Shown: positions 1 through 8,340, numbered from the stretch's first letter. The stretch: DNA of 64,000 nucleotides from GCA-2733415 sp965178635 (GCA_965178635.1 CBCXVT010000030.1:186001-250000); one strand, 5' to 3'. Numbers and translations are program-made. Notes: generated by a model not told the origin, from the sequence alone.

Positions 1-1191
1 CTATTCAACAAGCAGTTCAAGAAGCAGAAATGTCTTCAGGTTTGAAAATTGAAGATGTTGTAGTTGGTATTGCTGGACAGCATATTACGTAGTATTCAAC
101 ATAGCGATTATATCACAAGAACAAATTCTGATGAAGTAATTGATGATAGTGATATTGATGCTTTAATTAATCAGGTGCATAAACTGGTTATGCTTCCTGG
201 AGAAGAAATTATTGCATGTATTACCACAAGAGTATACAAAGTTGATGGTCAAGCTGAAATAAAAGAGCCTATAGGAATGTATGGTGGTAGGCTTGAAGCT
301 AATTTTCATGTCGTTGTTGGTCAAATAGCATCAATAAGAAATATTGGTAGATGTGTTAAAAATTCTGGTTTAGGATTGGCTGGTATTACTTTAGAGCCTT
401 TATCTTCTGCTAATGCAGTGTTGAGTAAAGAAGAAAAAGAAGCTGGTGTTGCCTTGATTGATATTGGTGGAGGAACAACAGATTTAGCAATTTTTAAAGA
501 TGGTATTATTCGTCATACAGCAGTTATTCCTTTTGGAGGAAATGTGATTACTGAAGATATTAAAGAAGGGTGTTCAATTATAGAAAAACAAGCTGAATTA
601 TTAAAAGTAAAATTTGGTTCTGCTTGGCCTGGAGAAAATAAAGAAAATGAAATTGTGTCAATACCCGGATTAAGGGGTAGAGAGCCTAAAGAAATTTCTT
701 TAAAAAACTTATCTAAAGTAATTCATGCAAGAGTTGTTGAAATTATAGAACAAGTATTTGCAGAGATTAAGAATTATGGACACGAAGAACAAAAGAAAAA
801 ATTAATTGCAGGAATTGTATTGACTGGAGGAGGATCTCAGTTGAAACACATCAAGCAATTAACGGAATATATTACAGGTATGGATACTCGAATTGGGTAT
901 CCGAATGAACATTTAGCAGGTGCCTCAGAAGAAAAAACGACTAGTCCACTATACGCAACAGCAGTAGGATTAGTAATGAATGCTGTTGAGGTTCAGTTAA
1001 AAACTCCTGTTGAAAAGATAGAAGAAGAGAATAAAGATTTACCCCAAAACGATGAGCCAATTGTTTCTGAAGTTCTTGAAGAGGATATTCAAGATGAGGA
1101 GCAAGTAACTGAAGTGCCTAAGGAAGCTAAAAAAAGCATTTTCCAAAGTATTTCAGAGAGATTAAAAGAGTTTTTAGATAGCGCAGAGTAA
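1..1191 (+). CDS. ftsA: Cell division protein FtsA (5' truncated, frameshift near base 87)
   Basis: Actin-like protein that anchors FtsZ to the inner membrane and recruits the divisome. The window starts inside the gene. Bases 3-86 read in frame with the FtsA segment ending GIAGQHI, then run into a TAG at 90-92. Skipping one base (A at 87) restores the expected RSIQHSDYITR in another frame, which stays open to the TAA at 1189-1191. Downstream are the phosphate-binding motif DIGGGTTDLAIF (from base 460), the TGGGSQL motif, an acidic linker, and a C-terminal amphipathic helix (SERLKEFL) that fits the membrane-targeting tail. ftsZ follows 48 bases on, the normal order. Identity is sure; whether the frameshift is biological or a sequence error cannot be decided here. 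Confidence 0.93.
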
Positions 1192-1239
1192 GTATGCGTT
1201 TTTGGGAAAAGGGTAATAGTAGAAAAAGAAAAAGAATTT

Positions 1240-3177
1240 ATGAGTAGCAACGCAGAATTTGGGGGGATTTCATTTGATTTACCAAAAAATCAATCAAATG
1301 TCATTAAAGTTATTGGAGTTGGAGGAGGTGGTAGTAATGCCATTAATCACATGTTCCAGTCAGGTATTAAAGGGGTAGACTTTGTAATCTGTAATACAGA
1401 TTCACAAGCATTAGAGAATAGTCCAATTCCAAACAAAATTCAGTTAGGAATGTCTTTAACTGAAGGTCTTGGAGCAGGGGCAAATCCAGATGTTGGAGAG
1501 CAATCTGCAATTGAGAGTTTTGATGAAATAAAAACAATGCTAGGTACCAATACTAAAATGGTATTTATTACCGCTGGTATGGGTGGAGGAACTGGTACTG
1601 GCGCAGCGCCAATTATTGCTAGAATGGCGAAAGAATTGGATGTGTTAACTGTAGGTATTGTTACAGTCCCTTTTCAATTTGAAGGGAAAATGCGTAATGA
1701 ACAAGCGCAAATAGGAGTAGAAAAATTACGTAAAGAGGTAGATTCTCTTATTGTAATCAATAATAATAAATTACGTGAAGTTTACGGTAATTTAGGGTTT
1801 AAAGCAGGTTTCGCAAAAGCGGATGAAGTGTTGGCAACTGCTGCAAAAGGGATTGCAGAAGTAATAACGCACCATTACATGCAAAATATTGACCTTAGAG
1901 ATGCTAGAACGGTATTGTCTGAAAGTGGAAGTGCTATTATGGGATCTGCAACTGCGGCAGGTGCAAATAGAGCTAACGAGGCGATATTTAAAGCGTTAGA
2001 TTCACCGTTGCTAAATGATAATAAAATTACTGGTGCCAAAAATGTATTGTTGCTAATCATTTCTGGAACTGAAGAAATTACCATAGATGAAATTGGTGAA
2101 ATAAATGAGCACATACAAAGTGAAGCAGGAAACGGCGCCAATATTATTATGGGTGTTGGTGAAGATGAAAGTTTAGGTGGTGAAGTGTCTGTAACAATTA
2201 TTGCTACTGGTTTTGATGCTGATCAGCAAGATGATATAGTAAATACAGAAGCTAAAAAAATTATACACACTCTAGAAGCTAATCAAACAGCTACGCAGGT
2301 TTTATCGGCTAAAAATGTAATCTCAGAAATAGAATTACCAAAGCAAGTTGAAAAGCCAGAGCCAGTAATAAAGCACACACTTTTTGATGATGAAGTTATT
2401 GACGAAATTACTGTAAAAGAAGAATTTACAGAATTGGTTCCTACTTCAGAAATAATCAAAAACATTGATGTGACTTTTGAAGAAATCGTAGCTCCAAAAG
2501 TGGTTTCAGAAGAGGAGTTTGTGATTACTGAAGTGAATACTACTGAGGCTGAGGCTCAAGAAGAACAAGTTGTTTTTACATTTGATGGCCCAGCTGCAAC
2601 TTCTGAAGATATATTTGAACCAGCAGCTTCAAACGAAGATAAGGTTGTGTTTCAGTTAACTGAAGAAGATGTTAATGATATAGAGGTCAATGATCCTGTT
2701 GCTGTGGTTCCTGTTAATGAGCAAAACGCAGATGGTGTAACACGTTACAGTTTGGATTGTTCTGAGTTGGAAGAAGAAACACCAAAACAAGAGTTTGTGA
2801 CTCCAGCTCCAGAAGTAACCTCTGAGCTTATTGAAGAAGAGTTTACTATTTCTTCAGCGGCTGTTGAAAAAGAGGAGGTTATTGAAGCTGTAGCTCCGGC
2901 TGTTGAAATTGATCCTTTTAACACTTCAATTGAAGATAGCTTAAAATTACGAGCAGACGCAAGACGACGAAAATTAAAGGAGTTCAATTATAAATTCCGT
3001 CATAATAATAATGTAGATGAAATTGAAAAAGAGCCCGCATATAAACGTATGGGAATTGATTTAGTAGAATCATCAAATGCAAATAATGCAATATCACGTA
3101 CAACAATTGGTTCGGATAGTAATGATGATATTCAATTACGCTCTAATAATTCTTTTTTACATGATAATGTAGACTAG
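1240..3177 (+). CDS. ftsZ: Cell division GTPase FtsZ
   Basis: Tubulin-like GTPase that polymerises into the Z ring at midcell. At 645 residues it is much longer than the roughly 380-residue E. coli protein. The GTPase core (about residues 20-330) carries GGGGSNA at 28-34 and the tubulin signature GGGTGTG at 115-121. An acidic, Glu/Val/Thr-rich, probably disordered linker of about 270 residues follows, then a basic patch near 570-590 and a short conserved-looking end (LRSNNSFLHDNVD). It sits just after ftsA and is followed by an intrinsic terminator. No Shine-Dalgarno is seen; the leader is A-rich. Long linkers are usual in this phylum, so the extension is not a fusion. Confidence 0.98.
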   Translation: MSSNAEFGGISFDLPKNQSNVIKVIGVGGGGSNAINHMFQSGIKGVDFVICNTDSQALENSPIPNKIQLGMSLTEGLGAGANPDVGEQSAIESFDEIKTMLGTNTKMVFITAGMGGGTGTGAAPIIARMAKELDVLTVGIVTVPFQFEGKMRNEQAQIGVEKLRKEVDSLIVINNNKLREVYGNLGFKAGFAKADEVLATAAKGIAEVITHHYMQNIDLRDARTVLSESGSAIMGSATAAGANRANEAIFKALDSPLLNDNKITGAKNVLLLIISGTEEITIDEIGEINEHIQSEAGNGANIIMGVGEDESLGGEVSVTIIATGFDADQQDDIVNTEAKKIIHTLEANQTATQVLSAKNVISEIELPKQVEKPEPVIKHTLFDDEVIDEITVKEEFTELVPTSEIIKNIDVTFEEIVAPKVVSEEEFVITEVNTTEAEAQEEQVVFTFDGPAATSEDIFEPAASNEDKVVFQLTEEDVNDIEVNDPVAVVPVNEQNADGVTRYSLDCSELEEETPKQEFVTPAPEVTSELIEEEFTISSAAVEKEEVIEAVAPAVEIDPFNTSIEDSLKLRADARRRKLKEFNYKFRHNNNVDEIEKEPAYKRMGIDLVESSNANNAISRTTIGSDSNDDIQLRSNNSFLHDNVD

Positions 3178-3198
3178 TTAGTGCCATAACTAGGTATT

Positions 3199-3240
3199 AA
3201 ATCCGAGATGGTCTTTGACTGTTTCGGATTTTATTTTTAT
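3199..3240 (+). terminator. Intrinsic terminator after ftsZ
   Basis: AAATCCGA (3199-3206) pairs with TCGGATTT (3224-3231), followed by a T-rich tail. It lies 21 bases after the ftsZ stop and should end the division operon. Confidence 0.75.
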
Positions 3241-3282
3241 ATATTTACATACATTTTTTAATCGTATTAAAACACACAATAT

Positions 3283-3735
3283 ATGGGGTTGCAAGCAAAT
3301 ATTATGGTGAAGTTAAAAGAAGCCATGAAAGCTAAGGATCAGGTAGCTTTAACATCTTTAAGAGCAGTAAAAGCAGAATTATTATTAGCACAAACAGCTT
3401 CAGGTTCAAAAGAAGAATTAACAGAGGCTGAAGAAATAAAATTAATTCAGAAATTAGTTAAGCAACGTAAAGATAGTGCAGCGATTTTTTCTGAACAAAA
3501 TAGAGCAGATTTGGCAGAACCAGAATTGGCCCAAGCAGCAGTGATTGAACAATTTTTACCTGAACAACTATCCGAAGGAGAGGTTGAGAAAATAGTACTT
3601 CAGGTTATAGAGTCTACAGGTGCTTTAGGAATGAAAGATATGGGTAAGGTAATGGCTGAGGTGAATAAAGAAGTTGCAGGTCAGGCTGATGGTAAAACGA
3701 TATCAATGATAGTTAAAAAGGCTTTAATGTCATAA
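3283..3735 (+). CDS. GatB/YqeY domain protein
   Basis: Small helical protein of the YqeY family, 150 residues, the usual length. YqeY resembles the C-terminal tRNA-binding domain of GatB, the amidotransferase subunit that makes Gln-tRNA and Asn-tRNA, but the stand-alone protein has no settled role. Recognisable stretches are LTSLRAVKAELLLAQ near the N-terminus, a charged central helix with LIQKLVKQRKDSAAIF, and ALGMKDMGKVMAEVN toward the C-terminus. It lies alone between the ftsZ terminator and tRNA-Arg, 12 bases upstream of the tRNA, so the two could share a transcript. Confidence 0.9.
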   Translation: MGLQANIMVKLKEAMKAKDQVALTSLRAVKAELLLAQTASGSKEELTEAEEIKLIQKLVKQRKDSAAIFSEQNRADLAEPELAQAAVIEQFLPEQLSEGEVEKIVLQVIESTGALGMKDMGKVMAEVNKEVAGQADGKTISMIVKKALMS

Positions 3736-3747
3736 ATAGTAAAATAA

Positions 3748-3821
3748 GGCCTCGTAGTTCAACTGGATAGAATATCAGATTTCGGCTCTGAGGGTTGGAG
3801 GTTCGAATCCTCTCGAGGTCA
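3748..3821 (+). tRNA. tRNA-Arg (anticodon TCG)
   Basis: Cloverleaf of 74 bases. Acceptor arms GGCCTCG (3748-3754) and CGAGGTC (3814-3820) pair with one G-T wobble. The anticodon stem TCAGA/TCTGA encloses loop TTTCGGC with anticodon TCG at 3782-3784, reading CGA. The T-arm contains GGTTCGAATCC. The 3' CCA is not encoded. Confidence 0.93.
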
Positions 3822-3827
3822 CATTCA

Positions 3828-3865
3828 AAACCCCATTTTGCATTTTGTAAAGGTGGGGTTTAACT
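3828..3865. terminator. Terminator hairpin between tRNA-Arg and a convergent gene
   Basis: AAACCCCA (3828-3835) pairs with TGGGGTTT (3854-3861), followed by AACTTTTT on the plus strand. It lies 6 bases after the tRNA and 2 bases beyond the stop of the minus-strand gene, so it can serve both directions. Confidence 0.7.
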
Positions 3866-3867
3866 TT

Positions 3868-4527
3868 TTAGTCTTGTAAAATCGGACTTGACTGTAAGTC
3901 TAAAGCCGTTCTATTGTTGTTAATTACAATTAAACATGTCCAGATGACCCATAAAGCATCTATGCCGAAAGTGATTTTCTGTATAATAGGTAGATAGTAA
4001 AATCCAATTTTAGTTTCAAAAATTAAAAAGACGATAATACTCATCAAATAACAGAAATATACGAGATATTTTAACCTTTTGTTCTCATAACGATGGAGTT
4101 CTATAAAAAGTGGAATTAGTGCAATTGTACCTAAAACACCAGTAATAGTTACTATTAAATCATGATATTTAGTAGACATGAAAATAAAAACAGTCATGGT
4201 TGTAATTCCAAAGAATGATATCAATTTTGTGTTTCTATTTTTTACTAAGAATATCTTTGGTAGTATATAGAAAAAAGAAATCATTGTGAAACTCAAAATT
4301 AAATGAGAAATAACTGCTATGAACCTTGCGTTGTTGACGCTTCCGTTTTTTGTAATAGGGTCCATAGCATCACACAATAAATTATGGAAGAAACTATAAC
4401 CGTTAGCATGTGGTAAGTTGGTGGATCCGCCTGGATATTGTGACGCTGCAATGGTAAATATTGCAATATATAAGCCTATTCCGAATATTGGAAAATAGGG
4501 GAGGTACTTAGTTGTGAACTTATTCAT
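3868..4527 (-). CDS. Multipass membrane protein, DUF998-like
   Basis: Protein of 219 residues, mostly hydrophobic helices: segments near residues 10-30, 67-90, 100-120, 125-145, 155-172 and 182-202. After the first helix comes a loop with SQYPGGS and GYSFFHNLLCD, which resembles the YPGGS/GYS.xxN pattern of DUF998-type membrane proteins. No catalytic residues are evident and the function is unknown. It is last in a minus-strand group with an acetyltransferase and a secreted protein (21-base gap upstream), so co-transcription is likely. Family assignment is by pattern only. Confidence 0.7.
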   Translation of the reverse strand: MNKFTTKYLPYFPIFGIGLYIAIFTIAASQYPGGSTNLPHANGYSFFHNLLCDAMDPITKNGSVNNARFIAVISHLILSFTMISFFYILPKIFLVKNRNTKLISFFGITTMTVFIFMSTKYHDLIVTITGVLGTIALIPLFIELHRYENKRLKYLVYFCYLMSIIVFLIFETKIGFYYLPIIQKITFGIDALWVIWTCLIVINNNRTALDLQSSPILQD

Positions 4528-4548
4528 TTGTTTTTATACAGGGTATAA

Positions 4549-5007
4549 CTATTTATGTTGTTGTCGTTTTTCAAAGCCAACTTTTACAATGTCATGTTCA
4601 GTCATCCATTTACGAGTTTCTGTAAACCCCATTTTTACATAGAGTTGGGAAGCTGGTAAGTTATCAGCTCCAGTTTCTACTGTAATCAAAGGTGAGTTGT
4701 GGGTTTTCAATGTGAAGTCAATAAGTTTTTGAGCAATTCCTTTCCTGAAAAAATCAGGACGAACAACTAAACTTTGTATATGAGTAGTTGTATTATTGTG
4801 TTTAATTTCTGTAACAGCAGCTAAAGTTTCATTAACATAATAGCCATAAAATATGTTGTTACAATTGGTGAATTCATTTAATTTTCGCTGTAATGGCGGA
4901 AAATTATCTACATTTAAAAGTTGAGCTTCTACTGCATATGACACTTGAAATACCTGTTGTATTTCATAAGCAATATGGTGGTCAGTATGATTCAACGTTT
5001 TGATCAC
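4549..5007 (-). CDS. GNAT-family N-acetyltransferase
   Basis: Protein of 152 residues with a GNAT fold pattern. It has a strand with ETLAAVTEIKHN, then THIQSLVVRPDFFRKGIAQKL in which RKGIA is the acetyl-CoA pyrophosphate-binding loop (motif A), then ETGADNLPASQLYVKMGF (motif B). The acceptor substrate cannot be told. The chosen start is GTG at 5005-5007, which overlaps the last base region of the upstream stop (TAG at 5009-5007), typical of translational coupling. No ATG sits close enough to keep the N-terminal helix. Confidence 0.85.
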   Translation of the reverse strand: MIKTLNHTDHHIAYEIQQVFQVSYAVEAQLLNVDNFPPLQRKLNEFTNCNNIFYGYYVNETLAAVTEIKHNNTTTHIQSLVVRPDFFRKGIAQKLIDFTLKTHNSPLITVETGADNLPASQLYVKMGFTETRKWMTEHDIVKVGFEKRQQHK

Positions 5008-5459
5008 TAATCCAGTTTACTGGAAGGAAACAACATGTTAATGTGTTTCGGGGTAATCCATTTCATTTTAGAAGTTTCACCGTCTTTATTGGTAATTAGT
5101 GTTTCAATACTGTTCGATTTTCTTTTAAAAGAAATGGTGTTTCCTTCTAACGCTATTGTTTTTTCATTGGTTTTATTAGTAACCATTGCTAGCATAATGT
5201 CTCTATATTGTTTTACAGTTTCTTTATTTCCAATAGCGAAAGTTTTAATGTCATTCGGATCAGTATTCTTAAAGTCTTTATAAGAAACTGTATAAAAGTC
5301 GCTATCAGTGTTTTTGTTTAGTTGCCCAATAAGTTTTCCTAGAAGATTGATTTTTGAAATTTGTACAGTTTTTTGAGTTTCTGCTTTAACCTCAGTGATT
5401 TGTGCTGTTGCGTTAATTGTAATAAATAATAAAACTATTAGAGTAAATGTGTTTTTCAT
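5007..5459 (-). CDS. Secreted protein of unknown function
   Basis: Protein of 150 residues with a clear Sec signal peptide (Lys2, hydrophobic run TLIVLLFITIN, predicted cleavage near ATA/QI at about residue 20). The mature part is small, Lys/Thr/Asn-rich and shows no family I recognise; WITPKHINMLFPS closes the protein. It is first in a three-gene minus-strand group with the GNAT protein and the membrane protein, overlapping the GNAT start by one base. Real gene by signal peptide, overlap and codon use; function unassigned. Confidence 0.75.
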   Translation of the reverse strand: MKNTFTLIVLLFITINATAQITEVKAETQKTVQISKINLLGKLIGQLNKNTDSDFYTVSYKDFKNTDPNDIKTFAIGNKETVKQYRDIMLAMVTNKTNEKTIALEGNTISFKRKSNSIETLITNKDGETSKMKWITPKHINMLFPSSKLD

Positions 5460-5557
5460 GATTATGATATTAGAATTCTCTAAAATATTAAAAATACCTG
5501 ATAAACAAGGTGGTCAGTGTTAAAAAGTTAGCTAAAGGTTGAGAATTGGTTGATAAG

Positions 5558-5590
5558 TATACTCAAAAAGTCAACTATGTATTGAGTATA
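5558..5590. promoter_or_regulatory. Perfect 9-base inverted repeat before mtfA-like gene
   Basis: TATACTCAA (5558-5566) and TTGAGTATA (5582-5590) are exact inverted copies separated by 15 bases, ending 13 bases before the ATG at 5604. A dyad so near the start could be an operator or a leader hairpin. There is no T-run after it, so a terminator for the divergent gene is unlikely. Two GGTTGA copies lie just upstream. Confidence 0.5.
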
Positions 5591-5603
5591 ATGTTACCTT
5601 GCT

Positions 5604-6452
5604 ATGAGATATTTTATTATGGAAGAAGAAGCATCTATCATAGCACTGTTTTTTGTTGGGTTTTTGACAATATGTTTGGTGTTGTTTATTGTTTATTTAT
5701 TTTTTAGGATGTTAGACTACCTTTACTTGAGCTGGTTTAATAAGCCTGCTTGGGTTCATTTTTATGTTAAGAAAAAAAAACTAACTGCTGATCAAAAATA
5801 TTTATTACGACAAAATTTTAAATTTTATAATCGTTTAACTGATAAAAATAAAAGCAGATTTGAACATCGATTAATGTGTTTTCTTGATGATAAGGAGTTT
5901 GTTTCTAGAGGAGGATTTCAATTTACAGAGGATAAGAAATTGCTAATTTCTGCTACAGCAATAATGTTAACTTTTGGTATGCGAAAGTATTTACTCCCAA
6001 TTCTTCAGAAAATCATTGTGTATCCTGGAGAATTTTACTCAACAACTAACGAACAGTATCATAAAGGAGAATTCAACCCAAAATACAAGGCTTTAGTATT
6101 ATCATGGGAAGATTTTGAGCGGGGTTATAGAATTGAAAATGATAATTTAAATTTGGGTATTCATGAACTCACACATGCCATTCACTTAAATAGTTTGCGC
6201 AGAGGGGATACTGCTTCAGTAGTTTTTTCGGATGGTTTTTCTGAGTTACTTAAGTTATTGAGAAAAGATTTAAAAGCAGGTAAAATCCAAAATTCTGGAT
6301 TCATTAGAGATTATGCGTTTACTAATGAATATGAATTCTTGGCAGTTGTTGTCGAAAATTTCATAGAATCACCAAAAGAATTTAAAACTCAATTCCCGAA
6401 ACTATATAAAAAAATCCAGCAAATGTTTAATTTCAGATTTGCTGGATATTAA
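5604..6452 (+). CDS. Membrane-anchored zinc peptidase, MtfA (M90) family
   Basis: MtfA-type metallopeptidase, 282 residues. The zinc motif HELTH is at 187-191, and a later Glu in NEYEFLAVVVENF (241-253) is in place to be the third ligand, as in M90 enzymes. Unlike soluble E. coli MtfA it begins with a strong transmembrane helix (about residues 11-36), followed by basic residues (KKKK near 56-59), so the catalytic part probably faces the cytoplasm. E. coli MtfA binds the repressor Mlc; nothing here shows such a partner. A second possible start is the ATG at 5619. The gene stands alone behind a perfect inverted repeat. Confidence 0.85.
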   Translation: MRYFIMEEEASIIALFFVGFLTICLVLFIVYLFFRMLDYLYLSWFNKPAWVHFYVKKKKLTADQKYLLRQNFKFYNRLTDKNKSRFEHRLMCFLDDKEFVSRGGFQFTEDKKLLISATAIMLTFGMRKYLLPILQKIIVYPGEFYSTTNEQYHKGEFNPKYKALVLSWEDFERGYRIENDNLNLGIHELTHAIHLNSLRRGDTASVVFSDGFSELLKLLRKDLKAGKIQNSGFIRDYAFTNEYEFLAVVVENFIESPKEFKTQFPKLYKKIQQMFNFRFAGY

Positions 6453-6469
6453 TTGTTTTAAACTTTATT

Positions 6470-7132
6470 TTAAGAATTAGCGATATTTTTTAATTCTTTT
6501 ATAGTGTTTTTTTGATCATCAGATTTAAACACATGGCTACCAGCTACAAATACATTAGCACCAGCATCAACCAGTTGTTTAATATTTTTATCTGTCACAC
6601 CACCGTCAATTTCTATAAGAGTGTTTAAACCTTGCTCGTCAATCATTTTTCGAAGTTTTTTAATTTTTTGATAAGTAATATCTTCGAATTTTTGACCACC
6701 AAAACCAGGATTTATTGACATTAATAAAACCATATAACATTCAGGTAAAATATCTTCAAGTACTGAAACTGGGGTAGTTAGGTTTAATACAACGCCAGCT
6801 TTGCAACCAGCATCCTTTATTTGTCTTAATGTTCTATGAAGATGAACAGTAGATTCATAGTGCACAGTAATAATATCCGCACCTACTTTTGCAAACTCTT
6901 CAATGTAGCGTTCTGGTTTTTCAATCATTAAATGAACATCTAATGGTTTTGTAGCGTGTTTTTTTATAGCTTGAATGATGGGCATTCCATAGGATATGTT
7001 TGGTACAAAATGACCATCCATAACATCAATGTGAAACCAGTCGGCATCACTTGCGTTAACCATTTCAGTGTCACGTTGTAAATTCCCAAAATCTGCAGCA
7101 AGCATTGAAGGGGCAATTAATTTTGAACTCAT
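6470..7132 (-). CDS. rpe: Ribulose-phosphate 3-epimerase
   Basis: Interconverts ribulose 5-phosphate and xylulose 5-phosphate in the pentose phosphate pathway. TIM barrel of 220 residues, full length. Diagnostic stretches are APSMLAADFGNL at the start, WFHIDVMDGHFVPNISYG with the metal-binding His and Asp, VHLMIEKPERYI, MSINPGFGGQKF, and EIDGGVTDKNI with the second catalytic Asp. It is transcribed convergently with the MtfA-like gene (17-base gap). The leader on the minus strand is AACAACACAACAAC, A/C-rich with no Shine-Dalgarno. Confidence 0.97.
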   Translation of the reverse strand: MSSKLIAPSMLAADFGNLQRDTEMVNASDADWFHIDVMDGHFVPNISYGMPIIQAIKKHATKPLDVHLMIEKPERYIEEFAKVGADIITVHYESTVHLHRTLRQIKDAGCKAGVVLNLTTPVSVLEDILPECYMVLLMSINPGFGGQKFEDITYQKIKKLRKMIDEQGLNTLIEIDGGVTDKNIKQLVDAGANVFVAGSHVFKSDDQKNTIKELKNIANS

Positions 7133-7154
7133 GTTGTTGTGTTGTTTAGTACTA

Positions 7155-7162
7155 CAAATGTA
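7155..7162 (-). promoter_or_regulatory. Candidate -7 promoter element for rpe
   Basis: On the minus strand this reads TACATTTG, matching the Bacteroidota TAnnTTTG element, 23 bases before the rpe start. No well-spaced TTG is seen upstream. The same octamer lies before the aldolase gene. Confidence 0.4.
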
Positions 7163-7172
7163 AGGGTTTTAA

Positions 7173-7206
7173 ACAAAAAAAACTCCGGTAATCAGCCGGA
7201 GTTTCA
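7173..7206 (-). terminator. Intrinsic terminator of rpoD
   Basis: AAACTCCGG (7180-7188) pairs with CCGGAGTTT (7196-7204) around a 7-base loop; in the minus direction the stem is followed by a run of eight T. A second dyad, CTAATAC (7254-7260) with GTATTAG (7272-7278), lies in the rpoD 3' untranslated region and has no T-run. Confidence 0.88.
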
Positions 7207-7282
7207 TCATCAATCAAAAAACGAACAGCTTGTTGTCAGCTTGCGCCGATAAACTAATACTGTCGTTAGCGGTATTAGGAGT

Positions 7283-8146
7283 TTATCCTAAATATGTTTT
7301 TAATATTTTACTTCTTGATGTGTGCTTTAATCTGCGAATAGCTTTTTCTTTTATTTGTCTTACACGTTCTCTTGTTAAATCAAACGTTTCCCCAATTTCT
7401 TCAAGAGTCATAGGGTGTTGATCGCCTAAGCCAAAGTATAAGCTAATAACATCAGCTTCACGAGGTGTTAAGGTTTGTAAAGCTCTAGTGATTTCAGTTC
7501 TTAACGATTCATGCAATAATGTACGGTCAGGATTTGGTGATTCACCAGAACGAAGTACATCATAAAGGTTAGAATCCTCTCCTTCAACTAACGGTGCATC
7601 CATAGAGACATGACGTCCAGAATTTTTCATAGATTCCTTTACGTCGTTAATTGTCATGTCTAACTCCTTAGCAATTTCTTCTGCAGAAGGAATACGTTCA
7701 TGAGCTTGCTCTAAAAAAGCATATGTTTTATTGATCTTGTTTATTGAACCAATCTTGTTTAATGGTAAACGTACAATACGAGATTGTTCAGCTAATGCTT
7801 GTAAGATAGATTGACGAATCCACCATACCGCATATGAGATAAACTTAAAACCACGCGTTTCGTCAAAACGTTGTGCAGCTTTAATTAATCCTAAGTTACC
7901 CTCGTTAATTAAATCGGGTAATGTTAATCCTTGATTTTGGTATTGTTTTGCTACAGAAACAACAAAACGTAAATTTGCCTTAGTTAATTTTTCTAAAGCT
8001 ATTTGATCTCCAGCTTTAATGCGCTGTGCCAACTCTACTTCTTCATCAGCTGTAATTAAGTCAACTTTTCCTATTTCTTGTAAATATTTGTCTAAAGATG
8101 CAGTTTCTCTGTTGGTAACCTGCTTGGTGATTTTAAGTTGTCTCAT
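7283..8146 (-). CDS. rpoD: Primary RNA polymerase sigma factor, RpoD/SigA type
   Basis: Housekeeping sigma-70 factor, 287 residues, the short form of this phylum lacking region 1.1. Region 1.2 begins near residue 16 (SLDKYLQEIGKVDLIT). Region 2 holds DLINEGNLGLIKAAQRFD and KFISYAVWWIRQSI (about 78-115), the core-binding and -10-binding helices. Region 4.2 ends the protein with the helix-turn-helix LTRERVRQIKEKAIRRLK. It is a single-gene unit ended by a strong terminator. Most unusual is its ribosome site: AGGAGG 7 bases before the ATG, whereas neighbours have none. Confidence 0.97.
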   Translation of the reverse strand: MRQLKITKQVTNRETASLDKYLQEIGKVDLITADEEVELAQRIKAGDQIALEKLTKANLRFVVSVAKQYQNQGLTLPDLINEGNLGLIKAAQRFDETRGFKFISYAVWWIRQSILQALAEQSRIVRLPLNKIGSINKINKTYAFLEQAHERIPSAEEIAKELDMTINDVKESMKNSGRHVSMDAPLVEGEDSNLYDVLRSGESPNPDRTLLHESLRTEITRALQTLTPREADVISLYFGLGDQHPMTLEEIGETFDLTRERVRQIKEKAIRRLKHTSRSKILKTYLG

Positions 8147-8153
8147 TTAATGT

Positions 8154-8159
8154 CCTCCT
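8154..8159 (-). promoter_or_regulatory. Consensus Shine-Dalgarno of rpoD
   Basis: The minus strand reads AGGAGG followed by 7 bases and the ATG (8146-8144). It would pair fully with a standard anti-Shine-Dalgarno. Other genes in this window have A- or A/C-rich leaders instead. Confidence 0.85.
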
Positions 8160-8282
8160 GATTATTAGTGTTAGTGTGCCTACGCAAATAGTTATACGTT
8201 CAATTTGTTGTTTTTGTTACAAAAAAAAGGAAATAAAACGTGTGTTTATGTGTAAATAGCTGTTATGTAGTGTTGTATGAGT

Positions 8283-8316
8283 AAAAAAACCTCATAATTA
8301 ATATAATCATGAGGTT
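8283..8316 (-). terminator. Terminator between rpoD leader and lipoprotein gene
   Basis: AACCTCAT (8288-8295) pairs with ATGAGGTT (8309-8316), with a run of A before it that gives a U tail in the minus direction. In that direction it lies upstream of the lipoprotein gene's end by position (24 bases past its stop at 8341), so it ends that transcript. Confidence 0.72.
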
Positions 8317-8340
8317 AGTTGTTATGCTTTGAATTAATTT

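Noticed and set aside
7230..7421. Plus-strand open frame over the rpoD 3' end
   Set aside because: Lies opposite rpoD and its terminator region; composition follows the complement of rpoD codons and no start signal or family match is seen.
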